In this document: one piece after another, positions 1 to 8,704 of the stretch
Layout: every line of letters starts with the position of its first letter
How positions within the stretch are numbered: position 1 is the stretch's first letter
NCBI GenBank assembly: GCA_965197665.1
Contig: CBDANO010000005.1
Coordinates: forward strand, 1,426,001-1,490,000
Reading direction: 5' to 3'
DNA: 64,000 nt
Origin: CBDANO01 sp965197665
GTDB taxonomy: Bacteria > Chloroflexota > Dehalococcoidia > Lucifugimonadales > UBA3495
Made by a program: the position numbers and the translations under genes
The notes under the pieces: model-generated
Databases searched by the model: none
What the model was told of the DNA's origin: nothing
Seen by the model: only the letters and a program-made list of their open reading frames with translations

Positions 1-656
1 TCGCGGGGGAAATCGACCTAGCCTGGAACGGGCCTCTGAACTACCTCAGGATTCGCCGGAACTTGGAAGAACCCTGCCGGGTAATCGCGATGCGGGACGT
101 GGACTTCGACTTCGTGACCCATTTCATAGCCCGGTCCGACTCCCCCATCATCACGTTGGAAGACCTGATCGGCAAGCGGGTCGCTTTCGGCAGCCGGGGA
201 TCGGTGGAAACGGGCCTACTGGCGCACCACTTTTTGAAAGAAGCGGGCATTGATTCAAAGCGAGACTTGGCGGCCGCCACTTTTTACGAAGAGCGTCAAT
301 CCGGCCCCGGTTGGGACCTAAAAGACGTGGTCGACCGGGTGGCGTCCGGAGAGTATGACGCCGGCGCCGTAAGCGGGCGCGGTCTGGAAGACCTAAACTC
401 CCAGGGCTACGCGCCGCCGGAGAAGTTCCGAATATTCTGGTCCAGCCCCGGTTATAGCCACTGTTGTTTCACCGCCCAAGCAAACCTGCCGCCGGCCCTG
501 TATCGCCGGCTGGAAGACGCCTTCATTTCGGTGAACGCCAGCGAGCCTGTGGGCAAGTCCATACTGGAAGCGGAGGCCTGCGGCAGCTTGGCCCCCGGCA
601 TTTCAGAGGGATGGGACATACTGGAAAAAGCGGCGGAGGCAGAGGGCCTGCTCTGA
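1..656 (+). CDS. PhnD-like ABC transporter substrate-binding protein (5' truncated by window edge)
   Basis: The reading frame is open from the first bases, so the N-terminus lies outside the window. The first visible residues read GEIDLAWNGPLNYLR, which matches the stretch just before the hinge in phosphate/phosphonate-type periplasmic binding proteins (PhnD family). The body has the family layout: a segment naming a disclosed property (RVAFGSRGSVETGLLAHHFLKEAG), then a region deciding whether the ligand domain closes (YDAGAVS), then a C-terminal helix. A TTG at 63 could be read as a start but would delete conserved sequence. No permease or ATPase follows on this side. The ligand cannot be inferred; orphan PhnD-like proteins are common in this lineage. 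Confidence 0.75.
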   Translation, partial: AGEIDLAWNGPLNYLRIRRNLEEPCRVIAMRDVDFDFVTHFIARSDSPIITLEDLIGKRVAFGSRGSVETGLLAHHFLKEAGIDSKRDLAAATFYEERQSGPGWDLKDVVDRVASGEYDAGAVSGRGLEDLNSQGYAPPEKFRIFWSSPGYSHCCFTAQANLPPALYRRLEDAFISVNASEPVGKSILEAEACGSLAPGISEGWDILEKAAEAEGLL

Positions 657-678
657 CCCGCGCGCCGGGCAAGCCGGT

Positions 679-1629
679 TCAGCCGTTGTCCGGCCCGCCG
701 GGAGCATTCCTTAGAATATCGTCCAGCGCCTTGTCCAACGCCGGGTCAAGCTCGACAGCTTCCTCAAAGGGATGATAGCTATAGTCCCACCTGGCCCGGT
801 CGATGATCTCCTTGGCGCCAGGGTTGGATGACCCGATTCGCTCCAGGGTTTCCGCCAGTTCGCGGGACTCGGATTCCCCCAACGTCATCAATTCGGTCAA
901 GCTAATATCCAAGTTGAACATTGACCTCAGCCTACGCATGATGTCATAGAAGGACCGGTGGTCCCGGTTGATTCCCACGGAGTCGATATTACCGGCAAGA
1001 AAGGGGTACATGGGGGCCATAGCGCCGAGGCGGAACACTTCGAAGTCCGTGTACTGGTAATGGGCCATGGTCACCAAGGCCATACCGATGGTCGGACCGT
1101 TCCTACTCTGGCTGCCATAGTTGGAAAACCGCAACCCGTACTTTTCCAGATGCTCCTTCATGTGCGGGTGGCTGAAGGTACAAGATACACTCCGCTCCAG
1201 TTCGGGTGGCGCCGCGCCGTTGTACCCCTCGACAGCAACGGTTTGGGAAACCCCCAATTCTTTCAGGGTTTGGAAGAAAGCCTGGCCATAAATATTTATG
1301 CCAAGCCAAGGCTCCTCTCCCAAGAATAGAATCAAGCCGTTTCCCGCGTCATAGAAGTTGTTTTCTCTCGCCATTCCACCGGCGGGAAGGCCGTCCTGGT
1401 ACGCGGCGGCGGGGCGGTACATATCGTGGGTCCCCGGAACCTGGAACGGGTAACACAGCTTGGAGACTTCCGGCCCCATTTCGCCGATATGACGGGCATG
1501 GGTCTGGTCGATCAAGTACCGGGGCAAACCGCTGGAGATCTCGCCGCCGTCGGACCATTGACGCTTCCATCCGGCGATCAAGTAGGTGGCCGGCGGCTTC
1601 TCCCGAAGGATGACTAGCTCGTCGCTCAT
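679..1629 (-). CDS. PAC2 family protein
   Basis: A 316-residue protein of the PAC2 (proteasome assembly chaperone 2-like) family. The opening resembles the family pattern of a short strand followed by a glycine-rich turn (YLIAGWKRQWSDGGEIS), a helix ending YLIDQTHARHIGEM, then a strand with YPFQVPG. The central part (residues about 180-260) has the family's TMAHYQYTDFEVFRLGAMAPMY-like segment. Bacterial PAC2 proteins have no settled function; in actinobacteria and archaea they occur near ATP-grasp or proteasome genes, and neither is next to this gene. The ATG follows GGAG with a short spacer. It is convergent with the PhnD-like gene, with 22 bp between stops. Confidence 0.75.
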   Translation of the reverse strand: MSDELVILREKPPATYLIAGWKRQWSDGGEISSGLPRYLIDQTHARHIGEMGPEVSKLCYPFQVPGTHDMYRPAAAYQDGLPAGGMARENNFYDAGNGLILFLGEEPWLGINIYGQAFFQTLKELGVSQTVAVEGYNGAAPPELERSVSCTFSHPHMKEHLEKYGLRFSNYGSQSRNGPTIGMALVTMAHYQYTDFEVFRLGAMAPMYPFLAGNIDSVGINRDHRSFYDIMRRLRSMFNLDISLTELMTLGESESRELAETLERIGSSNPGAKEIIDRARWDYSYHPFEEAVELDPALDKALDDILRNAPGGPDNG

Positions 1630-1878
1630 TTAGCTCCGCGAATGACCTTGGGAAGAATAGGACAACGCCTATTTTGACAGAGAGTGCGGCCGTTCGCAAA
1701 CCGCCCGGCAATCCGGGCCGCCGCATTTACGTAGCTCCTAAGGGCATTCGTTGCGCGGCCCCGACGGTAACGCTTGCTGTAAAGCAATTCGCCGTCTTGA
1801 CACCGGAAATGGGCCTTCAATAAGATGGTTCAAGCCACTTCCGCGTACGGGGAGGAATTGGGAACGTGGTTCACGTGT

Positions 1879-1954
1879 GTCCCAGTAGCTCAGGGGACAG
1901 AGCGGCTGCCTTCTAAGCAGCGGGTCGCGGGTTCGAATCCTGCCTGGGACGCCA
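1879..1954 (+). tRNA. trnR: tRNA-Arg (anticodon UCU)
   Basis: The sequence folds as a complete tRNA: acceptor stem GTCCCAG pairs with CTGGGAC, the D arm starts at GCTC, the anticodon stem GCTGC/GCAGC holds loop CTTCTAA with anticodon TCT, and the T arm GCGGG/CCTGC holds TTCGAAT. The discriminator is G and the CCA end is encoded. UCU reads AGA/AGG arginine codons. Confidence 0.96.
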
Positions 1955-2185
1955 CTACAACTCCACGTTAATAGACGCTTTCCGGGGACGGCGGAGCGTT
2001 CCCCTTTTTGTAGCCCCCGGCATCGGCCGCTTTAGCGATTTAGGACGGGTCCGGCGGGTACTTTCCCAGAAACGCCCCTGTCTTGACCCCGAATAGGTCC
2101 AAGGCCCGGCGGGCATTCTCGTGGAACGCCCTCGTTGGACCAAAGCATGGGTAGCCCTGGTGAAGGAAGAGGAGAAGAAACGCCA

Positions 2186-3157
2186 ATGAAGGCTGTTCGA
2201 ATACATGAATTGGGAGGCCCGGAGGTCCTCAAATACGAGGACTGCTCCAGCCCTACCGCGGGGCTGGGGCAAGTGCTGGTAGACGTTCAGGCCGTGGGCG
2301 TCAACTTTGCCGACACGATGGTCAGGTCCGGGGTTATGCCAACGTCAAGCCTGCCTTCAATCATGGGGAGGGAAGCGGCGGGCGTTGTATCGGCTGTTGG
2401 CGAGGGAGTAACGGAAGCTGCGGTGGGCGACTTGGTCACTTACTACGGGGTAACCACCGGCGCTTACGCCCAGCAGGTGGTAGTGCCCGCGGAGCGTACG
2501 GTCAAGATACCCGAGGGGTTGGACGCCAAAGCCGCCGCCGCCGCAATCCTCCAGGGTATGACTGCCCACTGCTTGGCGTATGGGGTTTATCCGCTAAAAC
2601 CCGGCGACTACGCGCTGGTGCACGCCGGGGCCGGCGGAACGGGCCTGCTCTTGATACAGATGGCAAAGCGGGCCGGCGCCTACGTCTTTGCCACCGTTTC
2701 GACAAACGACAAAGCGGCTTTGGCCCAAGAAGCAGGGGCGGACTCGGCAATAATCTACACCCAAGAGGACTTCGAGGAGAAGGTAAAGAGAGTGACCGGC
2801 GGCCGGGGAGTGCAAGTGGTCTACGACTCGGTGGGCAAAGACACTTTCGAGAAGAGCCTCAACTGCCTCGCTCCTCGCGGGTGTTTGGCGGCGTACGGTC
2901 AAGCCAGCGGACCCGCGCCCCCGGTCCACCCCATGGACCTGGCGGGAGGTTCCTTTTTCCTAACTTTCGTACACCTTGACCACTATACCGCCAGCAGAGA
3001 GGAGCTTCTGCGGCGGGCCGGAGAAGTGATGAGTTGGGTCGCCTCGGGAGAGCTAAAGCTGCGCACCGGCGGCGTCTTCCCCCTGGCTGAGGCGGCCGAG
3101 GCCCACCGTCAACTGGAAGGCCGCCGTTCCACCGGCAAGCTCCTTCTCATACCGTAA
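2186..3157 (+). CDS. NADPH:quinone oxidoreductase (zinc-independent MDR family)
   Basis: A 323-residue medium-chain reductase of the quinone oxidoreductase (QOR) type. The N-terminal GroES-like domain opens MKAVRIHELGGPEVL and carries the family signature GVNFADTMVRSG (about residues 38-49). The Rossmann domain has the nucleotide-binding turn AGAGGTG (about 147-153). No catalytic-zinc cysteines are seen, as expected for QOR enzymes, which reduce quinones or enones with NADPH. The reading frame is open further upstream to 2135, but the ATG at 2186 has a strong purine-rich ribosome site (GGAAGAGGAGAA) and matches family length. It stands alone between the tRNA and a hydrolase gene. Confidence 0.9.
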   Translation: MKAVRIHELGGPEVLKYEDCSSPTAGLGQVLVDVQAVGVNFADTMVRSGVMPTSSLPSIMGREAAGVVSAVGEGVTEAAVGDLVTYYGVTTGAYAQQVVVPAERTVKIPEGLDAKAAAAAILQGMTAHCLAYGVYPLKPGDYALVHAGAGGTGLLLIQMAKRAGAYVFATVSTNDKAALAQEAGADSAIIYTQEDFEEKVKRVTGGRGVQVVYDSVGKDTFEKSLNCLAPRGCLAAYGQASGPAPPVHPMDLAGGSFFLTFVHLDHYTASREELLRRAGEVMSWVASGELKLRTGGVFPLAEAAEAHRQLEGRRSTGKLLLIP

Positions 3158-3238
3158 GACCGTACTGAATTGATGCCTTTGAGGCGTCATACCGGTCTCT
3201 GCACCGCTATCCTAGACTAAAGCGCGAGGGTATCATCC

Positions 3239-4252
3239 ATGACTGACTACGAAGTTTTCGAGTTGGGCGATATCGACCTTCAATCCGGGTTGAAGCTCCC
3301 AAACGCCAAGCTGGCCTATAAGACCTACGGAGAGCTTAACCCACGGCGGGATAACGTTATCGTCTTTCCAACGTTCTACAGCTCGGACCATACCGCCAAT
3401 GAGCCTATGATCGGCCCGGGCATGGCCCTCGACCCGCAAGAATACTTCATCATCGTGCCCAACCTCTTCGGCAACGGCTTTTCATCGTCTCCAAGCAACA
3501 CTCCCCCGCCCCACGACAGAGCGGGGTTTCCCGCCATCACTTACTACGACAACATTATGTGCCAGCACCGCTTGGTGACCGAGAAGTTCGGCGTCGAGCG
3601 TATCGCCTTGGTATGCGGCTTCTCCATGGGCGCGCAACAGTCCTATCATTGGGGCGCGCTGTTTCCGGACATGGTAGAGCGCATTGCTCCTTGGTGCGGG
3701 TCGGCCAAGACGTCAGTGCATAACTTCGTCTTTCTCGAAGGGGTCAAAGCGGCGGTGTGCTGTGACGACGCTTGGCTTGGCGGGTGGTACCAGCAGCCGC
3801 CCACCAAGGGGGTTCGGGCCATGGCCAGGGTGTACGCCGGATGGGGGCCGTCCCAACCGTTCTACCGGGAGAAGGTCTATCTGAGCCTGGGGTTCGCGTC
3901 GCTGGAGGACTACTTGGTCGGAGGTTGGGAAGAAAGGTTCCTCCAACTGGACGCCAACGACCTGCTGGCGATGCTAAACACCTGGCAAAACGGCGACATA
4001 AGCGATAACCGGCGTTACGGGGGCGACTTCGAGTCGGCTCTAGCCGCGATAAAGGCCAAAGCTCTGGTCATGCCTTCCCGGACGGACCAATACTTCCCTC
4101 CGGAAGATAATGAAATCGAAGTCCGGCACATGCCCAACGCTGAACTGCGGGTCATTCCGTCCATTTGGGGCCATCTGGCCGGCGGCCCCGGACGCAACCC
4201 GGAGGACACCCGGTTCATGGACGAGAGGTTGAAGGAGCTGCTGGCTAGCTGA
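3239..4252 (+). CDS. alpha/beta hydrolase, homoserine O-acetyltransferase (MetX)-like
   Basis: A 337-residue alpha/beta-hydrolase-fold protein most like the MetX group of homoserine/serine acyltransferases and related hydrolases. Visible are the opening strand-turn LAYKTYGELN, the oxyanion region, the nucleophile elbow GFSMG with Ser about 129, an acid loop SRTDQYF and the late histidine in WGHLAGGP. True MetX enzymes carry an invariant NxxGGC-type segment near residue 55-60; here the region reads SSDHTANEPMIGPG, so acyl-homoserine synthesis is not certain and a hydrolase role is equally possible. The ATG follows GAGGG by eight bases. It is convergent with the next hydrolase, with 10 bp between stops. 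Confidence 0.8.
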   Translation: MTDYEVFELGDIDLQSGLKLPNAKLAYKTYGELNPRRDNVIVFPTFYSSDHTANEPMIGPGMALDPQEYFIIVPNLFGNGFSSSPSNTPPPHDRAGFPAITYYDNIMCQHRLVTEKFGVERIALVCGFSMGAQQSYHWGALFPDMVERIAPWCGSAKTSVHNFVFLEGVKAAVCCDDAWLGGWYQQPPTKGVRAMARVYAGWGPSQPFYREKVYLSLGFASLEDYLVGGWEERFLQLDANDLLAMLNTWQNGDISDNRRYGGDFESALAAIKAKALVMPSRTDQYFPPEDNEIEVRHMPNAELRVIPSIWGHLAGGPGRNPEDTRFMDERLKELLAS

Positions 4253-4262
4253 GTTGGAATAA

Positions 4263-5066
4263 TTACTCGGGGCTTTTCAGGAAGTCCTGCACAATTCGGG
4301 AGACTGCCTCAAGCTGCTCCAAGTGCGGCACGTGGGAAGCCTTATCGACTATCTCCGCTCGAGCGTCGGCGATCTTGCCGGCGAATTCCTGGGCATAGAC
4401 GGGAGATATCACGCCGTCTTGCTTGCCCCAGACGATCAGAGTAGGGGCTTGGATGCGGCGCAAGCGCTTCTTCAGGCCCTTGTCCGGAATGGGCCAGACG
4501 AACTTGCCGGTGCAGCCAAGGGTCCAAACCGCCTTGATCTGCGCTTCCACCCGCGCCTCCGGGTCATCCGGCAACCCCAACAAGTCCTTGGCGATGGGCC
4601 CTTCCGGGTCATAGAACACCGCCCTGGCCATCGGCTCCGGCGCCATCGACATCCAGTTCTTGACCGGGGCTTCATCCAGCCACAAGCCTAGGGGGCTCAA
4701 CAGGACCAGCCGGCCGACCCGCCCGGGGTTGGTGGCCGCGACCTCGGCGGCGACCATGCCGCCGAAGGAGTGGCCCACCACGACGGGAGCTTCCAGCCCC
4801 AGTTGGTCGAAAAGCTCGTAGTAATACAGCACCAAGTCCCACAAGTCGTCCAAGGGTTTGATTGCGTCGGGGTCGCCGGGGGTGGTGCCGGGGTGTTCCG
4901 GCGCGTAGACCGTGTAATCTTGCGCCAGAGCGTCCAAAAAGGAGTCCCAGCGGAGGCCATAGGCGCCGTGGAGGAACACCAAAGGCGGTCCCTCACCGCC
5001 AATCTTGACCCGCGGGCGTATCTGAGATCCCCAGACGCTAACGGTCCGGTCCTGCACTGCTACCAT
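4263..5066 (-). CDS. alpha/beta fold hydrolase
   Basis: A 267-residue alpha/beta hydrolase. It shows the HG oxyanion motif (FLHGAYG, residues 32-38), the nucleophile elbow GHSFGG with Ser100, an acid loop WGKQDGVISP and the catalytic histidine in ASHVPHLE. The arrangement is that of small C-C bond hydrolases, esterases and haloperoxidase-like enzymes acting in the cytoplasm; the substrate cannot be told. It lies 34 bp downstream of, and co-directional with, the LLM monooxygenase on the minus strand, so the two are probably one transcript: oxidation by the monooxygenase followed by hydrolysis. The ribosome site GAAGGAG lies just upstream of the ATG. Confidence 0.85.
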   Translation of the reverse strand: MVAVQDRTVSVWGSQIRPRVKIGGEGPPLVFLHGAYGLRWDSFLDALAQDYTVYAPEHPGTTPGDPDAIKPLDDLWDLVLYYYELFDQLGLEAPVVVGHSFGGMVAAEVAATNPGRVGRLVLLSPLGLWLDEAPVKNWMSMAPEPMARAVFYDPEGPIAKDLLGLPDDPEARVEAQIKAVWTLGCTGKFVWPIPDKGLKKRLRRIQAPTLIVWGKQDGVISPVYAQEFAGKIADARAEIVDKASHVPHLEQLEAVSRIVQDFLKSPE

Positions 5067-5100
5067 GCTGCTTCTCCTTCAGACGGCTCCGGCGGGAAGT

Positions 5101-6357
5101 CTAGACGCCCGCGGCGGCGCCGGCTAGCTGGCGTTTCCCCCGGATGCTCTCCGGCCACCACTGGTTTTCCCAACCGTCGTCGTCCCAGATGTCCCGCAAA
5201 CGAGGCAGCACCTCTCTACCGAACAGGTCTATGTTCTTCAACGTCAGCTCATGGGGCATCGAGCCTATGTGCAGCAACACCATCAAGTTGCCGACCCGCA
5301 GCTTCTTGATAGCCTCCTCCAACTGGTCGGCCACGGACTGGGGGCTTCCCGCTATCACCAGTTGGTTATCGACGAAGTCCTGGTATTTCCACTCTTTCAT
5401 TTCCTGGGTAACGGAGGTTATTTGGTCGAAATACCCCTTTCGGAACGTATTCTCCAGGCTCCGGTAGTCCAGGTAGCCGGGGGCGGCGAAGAACTCGGGC
5501 GCTATGTGCAGTGATTTGTCGTAGAAGTAGCGTATGTGCTCGTAGTAGTCCTCCTCCGCGGAGGCGTCGGTCTCCGATACCGCCACCAGTTGCAGGAATC
5601 CCGCCCGGTAAGGGTTGGGATCCAACCCCTTGGCGTCCACGAACTCCCAGAACCCATCCATGACCTTCTTGCCCAGATTATTTCCCCAGTAGCTCAAGAA
5701 GCAGTAGCAGTGGCCGTGCTTGGCGGAGAACTCCCAGGTGCTGAGGCTGCCGGTGCCGGGCACCCACACCGGAGGGTGAGGTTGCTGGATGGGACGGGGC
5801 CAAAGGTTGACCATGGGGAGTTGATAGTACTTGCCGTTCCAAGCAAAAATCTCGTTTTCTTGCCAGGCTTTCATAATCAGGTCATGGGCTTCGTAGTAGC
5901 GGTCCCGGTGCTCTATGGGCGGGATGCCATAGCAAAGATTGGCGTCCATGGAAGAGCCGAGGGGCATTCCCGCCACGAGGCGGCCCCCGCTGATGCAGTC
6001 CAACATCGCGTACTCTTCGGCGACCCGGGTCGGAGGATTCGTCGTGGGCAATGTAGCGCCCATCTGAACGATGGCGACGTCCATCCCGTTGGTAGCCCGG
6101 GACAGGGCCGAACCCATCAGGTTTGGACCGGGCATGAACCCGTAGGCGTTCTGGTGGTGTTCGTTGACGCAGACGCCGTCCAAACCGGCCTTGGCGGCAT
6201 GGGTCAGTTCGTCCAAGGTCCAGTTGTAATACCGGCCTACCTGCTCTCCGTCGGCCAGTTCCCACCAGGGCGGATCAACCCACACCGAGTGGTACCGTTG
6301 CTCGAAATCCGCCGGCAGGTCCCGGTGGGGCATCAAGTGAAACATGGATATTTTCAT
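5101..6357 (-). CDS. LLM class flavin-dependent oxidoreductase (luciferase-like monooxygenase)
   Basis: A 418-residue bacterial-luciferase-fold oxidoreductase. The start chosen is the ATG at 6357 (MKISMFHLMPHR), which has AAGGAGC upstream and matches the start of the paralogue at 18117; the frame runs open for 23 more codons without such support. Family landmarks include NEHHQNAYG, EEYAMLD, SGGRLVAGMPLG and WPRPIQQPHPP. The family uses reduced FMN or F420 to insert oxygen or transfer hydride on ketones, sulfonates, heterocycles and chelators. It is very close in sequence to the protein at 18117-19358, so a substrate class is probably shared. It likely heads a two-gene unit with the hydrolase downstream. 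Confidence 0.9.
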   Translation of the reverse strand: MKISMFHLMPHRDLPADFEQRYHSVWVDPPWWELADGEQVGRYYNWTLDELTHAAKAGLDGVCVNEHHQNAYGFMPGPNLMGSALSRATNGMDVAIVQMGATLPTTNPPTRVAEEYAMLDCISGGRLVAGMPLGSSMDANLCYGIPPIEHRDRYYEAHDLIMKAWQENEIFAWNGKYYQLPMVNLWPRPIQQPHPPVWVPGTGSLSTWEFSAKHGHCYCFLSYWGNNLGKKVMDGFWEFVDAKGLDPNPYRAGFLQLVAVSETDASAEEDYYEHIRYFYDKSLHIAPEFFAAPGYLDYRSLENTFRKGYFDQITSVTQEMKEWKYQDFVDNQLVIAGSPQSVADQLEEAIKKLRVGNLMVLLHIGSMPHELTLKNIDLFGREVLPRLRDIWDDDGWENQWWPESIRGKRQLAGAAAGV

Positions 6358-6755
6358 GATCGTGCTCCTTACAACCCTGACGGAGTTCGCGCTATTGTTG
6401 GTTAGGGTACCAAGAGGCTGATACAAACCTATATGACCGGCAGCGCCGCGTCAATAGCAGCGGCTGATGAACCGGACGACCGGACCTACTGCTGAACATT
6501 AAGAAAGTCGTAGAGCGGCGCTCCGGTTACCCTGCGGCGTTTTAGCGGAGAATTGAGACTCGATAGCCCTGGCAAATCCCAGTGAAGTGCTGTCACGGCG
6601 GCTCTTTATAGCCTACAATGGGCGCTCGGAGCCTAACCGTCACTCTTTTTCTTTCTTCGGAAAAAGGGGGAGTATCACCCGCAGCGGGATGCGGTTCCTT
6701 TCCCGCCCCCATGCGGCAAGCGGCCCAGCGGGTAAATCTTGTAAGAGGGAGGAAC
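6358..6755. other. intergenic region between divergent genes
   Basis: This stretch separates the minus-strand LLM gene from the plus-strand amidohydrolase and must hold both promoters, but I see no convincing -35/-10 pair. A 15-bp string GCGCTCCGGTTACCC at 6518-6532 recurs exactly at 56606-56620, which marks it as part of a dispersed repeat. No small gene is supported. Confidence 0.5.
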
Positions 6756-7973
6756 ATGGAGCGGGATATCATATCCGGAGACGGCCACATAGACCTGCCC
6801 TGGCTGCCGGCGGACTTGTTCGTATCCAACGCGCCAGCCCGCCTTAAGGACCGGATGCCCCAGGTAAAGAACACGCCGGAAGGGATGCAGTGGCATATGC
6901 AGGGTAGGCCGATCGCTCCGGTGGCCGCCGCCGTCCCCGACTCGACCTGGGGCGCATACGTCCCGGGGCAGTCCCGCCGCTTGGACCGCATGGAAGAGCT
7001 AGGGTTCTTCTCCGACGGGCAAAGAGGCGTGCTTCGACCAACCACCCCTTCCCTCCGCGTCAAAGACCAAGACCTGGACGGGGTATGCGGCGAAGTAATC
7101 TACGGCATTCTCGGCGTGGCGGGTTGGGCCGTTTCCGAGGAGGCGCAACGCACAACCGCCGGCGCATCGGCAACTTCCGGCAATAACGGGATGGATGCAG
7201 ACTTGGTCTCCCTAATCTATGAAATCTACAACGAATGGGCGGCGGAGTTCTGCAAGACCGCCGCCAGCCGCTTCGCCGGACTGGCTTGCCTCAGCGGGCG
7301 CGACCCGAAGGCGGCTTCAAAACAGCTCCGTCGTGCGGCCGAGATCGGCTTGAAGGGGGCGGAGCTAAACGTTTCCACCGCGGTTGAACCCATATACCAC
7401 CAGGACTGGGACGTTCTTTGGGCTACCGCGGCTGAGTGCGGTATGCCCATCTCTTTTCACACTCTGGGCTTATCCCAGAGGCAACCCAAGGAATCCGACA
7501 AAAACGAGTACCGTTGGGTAAGCGACGGCCTTAGCTACACTTTGTTTCAGTTGTCCGGCGCGGAATACCTCTCCAGCATAGTCTTCTCCGGCGCCTGCGA
7601 CCGGTACCCGGGCTTTCAATTCGTCCTTGGAGAGTGCGGGATCGGCTGGATTCCGTATATCCTGCAACGAATGGACCAGGAATATGAGACTCAAGCCTAT
7701 CAAATCGGCCTGAGCTTAAAGCCTAGCGAGTATTGGCGGCGCCAGGGCTACTCCACGTTTCAGAACGAGTTTCTTACCGAGGAACTGGTGCGACAGGTTG
7801 GGGAGGACAACATTATATGGGGTTCCGACTATCCCCACCCCGACGGGATTTGGCCGGACTCCCGGAAAGTCATCCAGCGGAACCTGGGGCATCTGGATAG
7901 GGGCATCGTTGACAAGATAGTGTACCGGAACTCCGCCAAGCTGTATAAATTCCCGCACCGGGAGGCTTCATAG
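6756..7973 (+). CDS. amidohydrolase family protein (ACMSD-like, amidohydrolase 2)
   Basis: A 405-residue TIM-barrel metallohydrolase of the amidohydrolase-2 / ACMSD type, which decarboxylates or hydrolyses aromatic and heterocyclic acids with one divalent metal. The start is the ATG at 6756, preceded by AGAGGGAGGA; the longer open frame lacks a ribosome site. The first metal motif is SGDGHID, with only one of the usual paired histidines; later landmarks are the barrel histidine in ISFHTLG and the metal aspartate in WGSDYPHPDG near residue 355-365. Between them lie YPGFQFVLGECGIGWIP and other family blocks. It is related to the protein at 56850-57968. A strong bidirectional hairpin follows. 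Confidence 0.88.
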   Translation: MERDIISGDGHIDLPWLPADLFVSNAPARLKDRMPQVKNTPEGMQWHMQGRPIAPVAAAVPDSTWGAYVPGQSRRLDRMEELGFFSDGQRGVLRPTTPSLRVKDQDLDGVCGEVIYGILGVAGWAVSEEAQRTTAGASATSGNNGMDADLVSLIYEIYNEWAAEFCKTAASRFAGLACLSGRDPKAASKQLRRAAEIGLKGAELNVSTAVEPIYHQDWDVLWATAAECGMPISFHTLGLSQRQPKESDKNEYRWVSDGLSYTLFQLSGAEYLSSIVFSGACDRYPGFQFVLGECGIGWIPYILQRMDQEYETQAYQIGLSLKPSEYWRRQGYSTFQNEFLTEELVRQVGEDNIIWGSDYPHPDGIWPDSRKVIQRNLGHLDRGIVDKIVYRNSAKLYKFPHREAS

Positions 7974-8063
7974 AGTTTCGGGTTTTCTGACTAACTAAAT
8001 CTCGCGCGCGAGTTTCTTATCGCCTGGCCGGGCACAACGCGAGGGTTGCCCCACCCCGGAAAG

Positions 8064-8107
8064 AACGAGTGTGGTTGACCCGCCGCGGCGGGTCAACCAC
8101 ACTCGTT
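8064..8107. terminator. perfect 44-bp palindrome, probable bidirectional terminator
   Basis: Two 22-base arms (8064-8085 and 8086-8107) are exact reverse complements with no spacer; the centre is GCCGCGGC. T-rich sequence follows on the plus strand (GTTTTC) and A-rich sequence precedes it. It lies between the convergent amidohydrolase and DinB genes, where a shared terminator is expected. Confidence 0.7.
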
Positions 8108-8164
8108 TTCTCTACTCGAAGACGGGCTACGTCTCAACGACGGCTTTGTTGCAAATAAAGTCGG

Positions 8165-8704
8165 CTAGCGGTGCCAACCCATCCCGCAAAAGAGCCCGCG
8201 CAGGTAGGCGATCTGCCCGCCGTGGGCCACGTTGTCCCAGACCAACTGGCCCAGGGCGGTAGCTATGGTGTGGTCTTGCGTCTGGGCTTCCGGCGGAAAG
8301 GTCACCCGCTTGGCCAGGTCCTCCTCAGACAGAGAGGCTATGTACTCCCGTGCGGCGGACTTCACGGCCTCGAAGTATCCTATCTGCACGTCCTTGGGGG
8401 GAGCGGCCCAAGCGGCAATGTCTTCAGCCGACGCGCCCACGACGCGGCTTTTCCCACCCGTCGAGTCCGTTTGGGAGTATTTTTGGTTCCAGCCGCCGCC
8501 GACCCATAGCTGGGGCGCGGACTGCAACCGGGCATTGATGAAGATATCCACCACCCGGTTCATGTGCCAAAAAATCCACGCAATAGAATTGCTATGCTCC
8601 CCCGGCCGCCGGTTCATCGTCGCATCGTCCAAACCCTCGAGAGCCCCAGCGACCATATCCCAGTTCCGTTCCAAGGCCCACAGCACTGCGTCGGCTGCCC
8701 CCAT
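8165..8704 (-). CDS. DinB family protein
   Basis: A 179-residue DinB-like four-helix-bundle protein. The first helix carries LWALERNWDMVAGALEGL, the second has the metal-type histidine in WIFWHMNRVVD (His47), and the last has NVAHGGQIAYLRG (His about 161), the most recognisable DinB signature. DinB proteins bind a divalent metal through three residues and many act as thiol transferases with bacillithiol, mycothiol or similar cofactors. The ATG overlaps the stop of the molybdopterin oxidoreductase upstream (TAATG), so its translation is coupled to that gene. This pairing is unusual and hints at a dedicated thiol or protective role, which is inference. Confidence 0.85.
   Translation of the reverse strand: MGAADAVLWALERNWDMVAGALEGLDDATMNRRPGEHSNSIAWIFWHMNRVVDIFINARLQSAPQLWVGGGWNQKYSQTDSTGGKSRVVGASAEDIAAWAAPPKDVQIGYFEAVKSAAREYIASLSEEDLAKRVTFPPEAQTQDHTIATALGQLVWDNVAHGGQIAYLRGLFCGMGWHR

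Noticed and set aside
1626..1820. 64-codon open frame that overlaps the PAC2 start by ATGA
   Set aside because: It starts with TTG without a ribosome site, is Arg-rich in the way of chance frames in high-G+C DNA, and matches no family I know.
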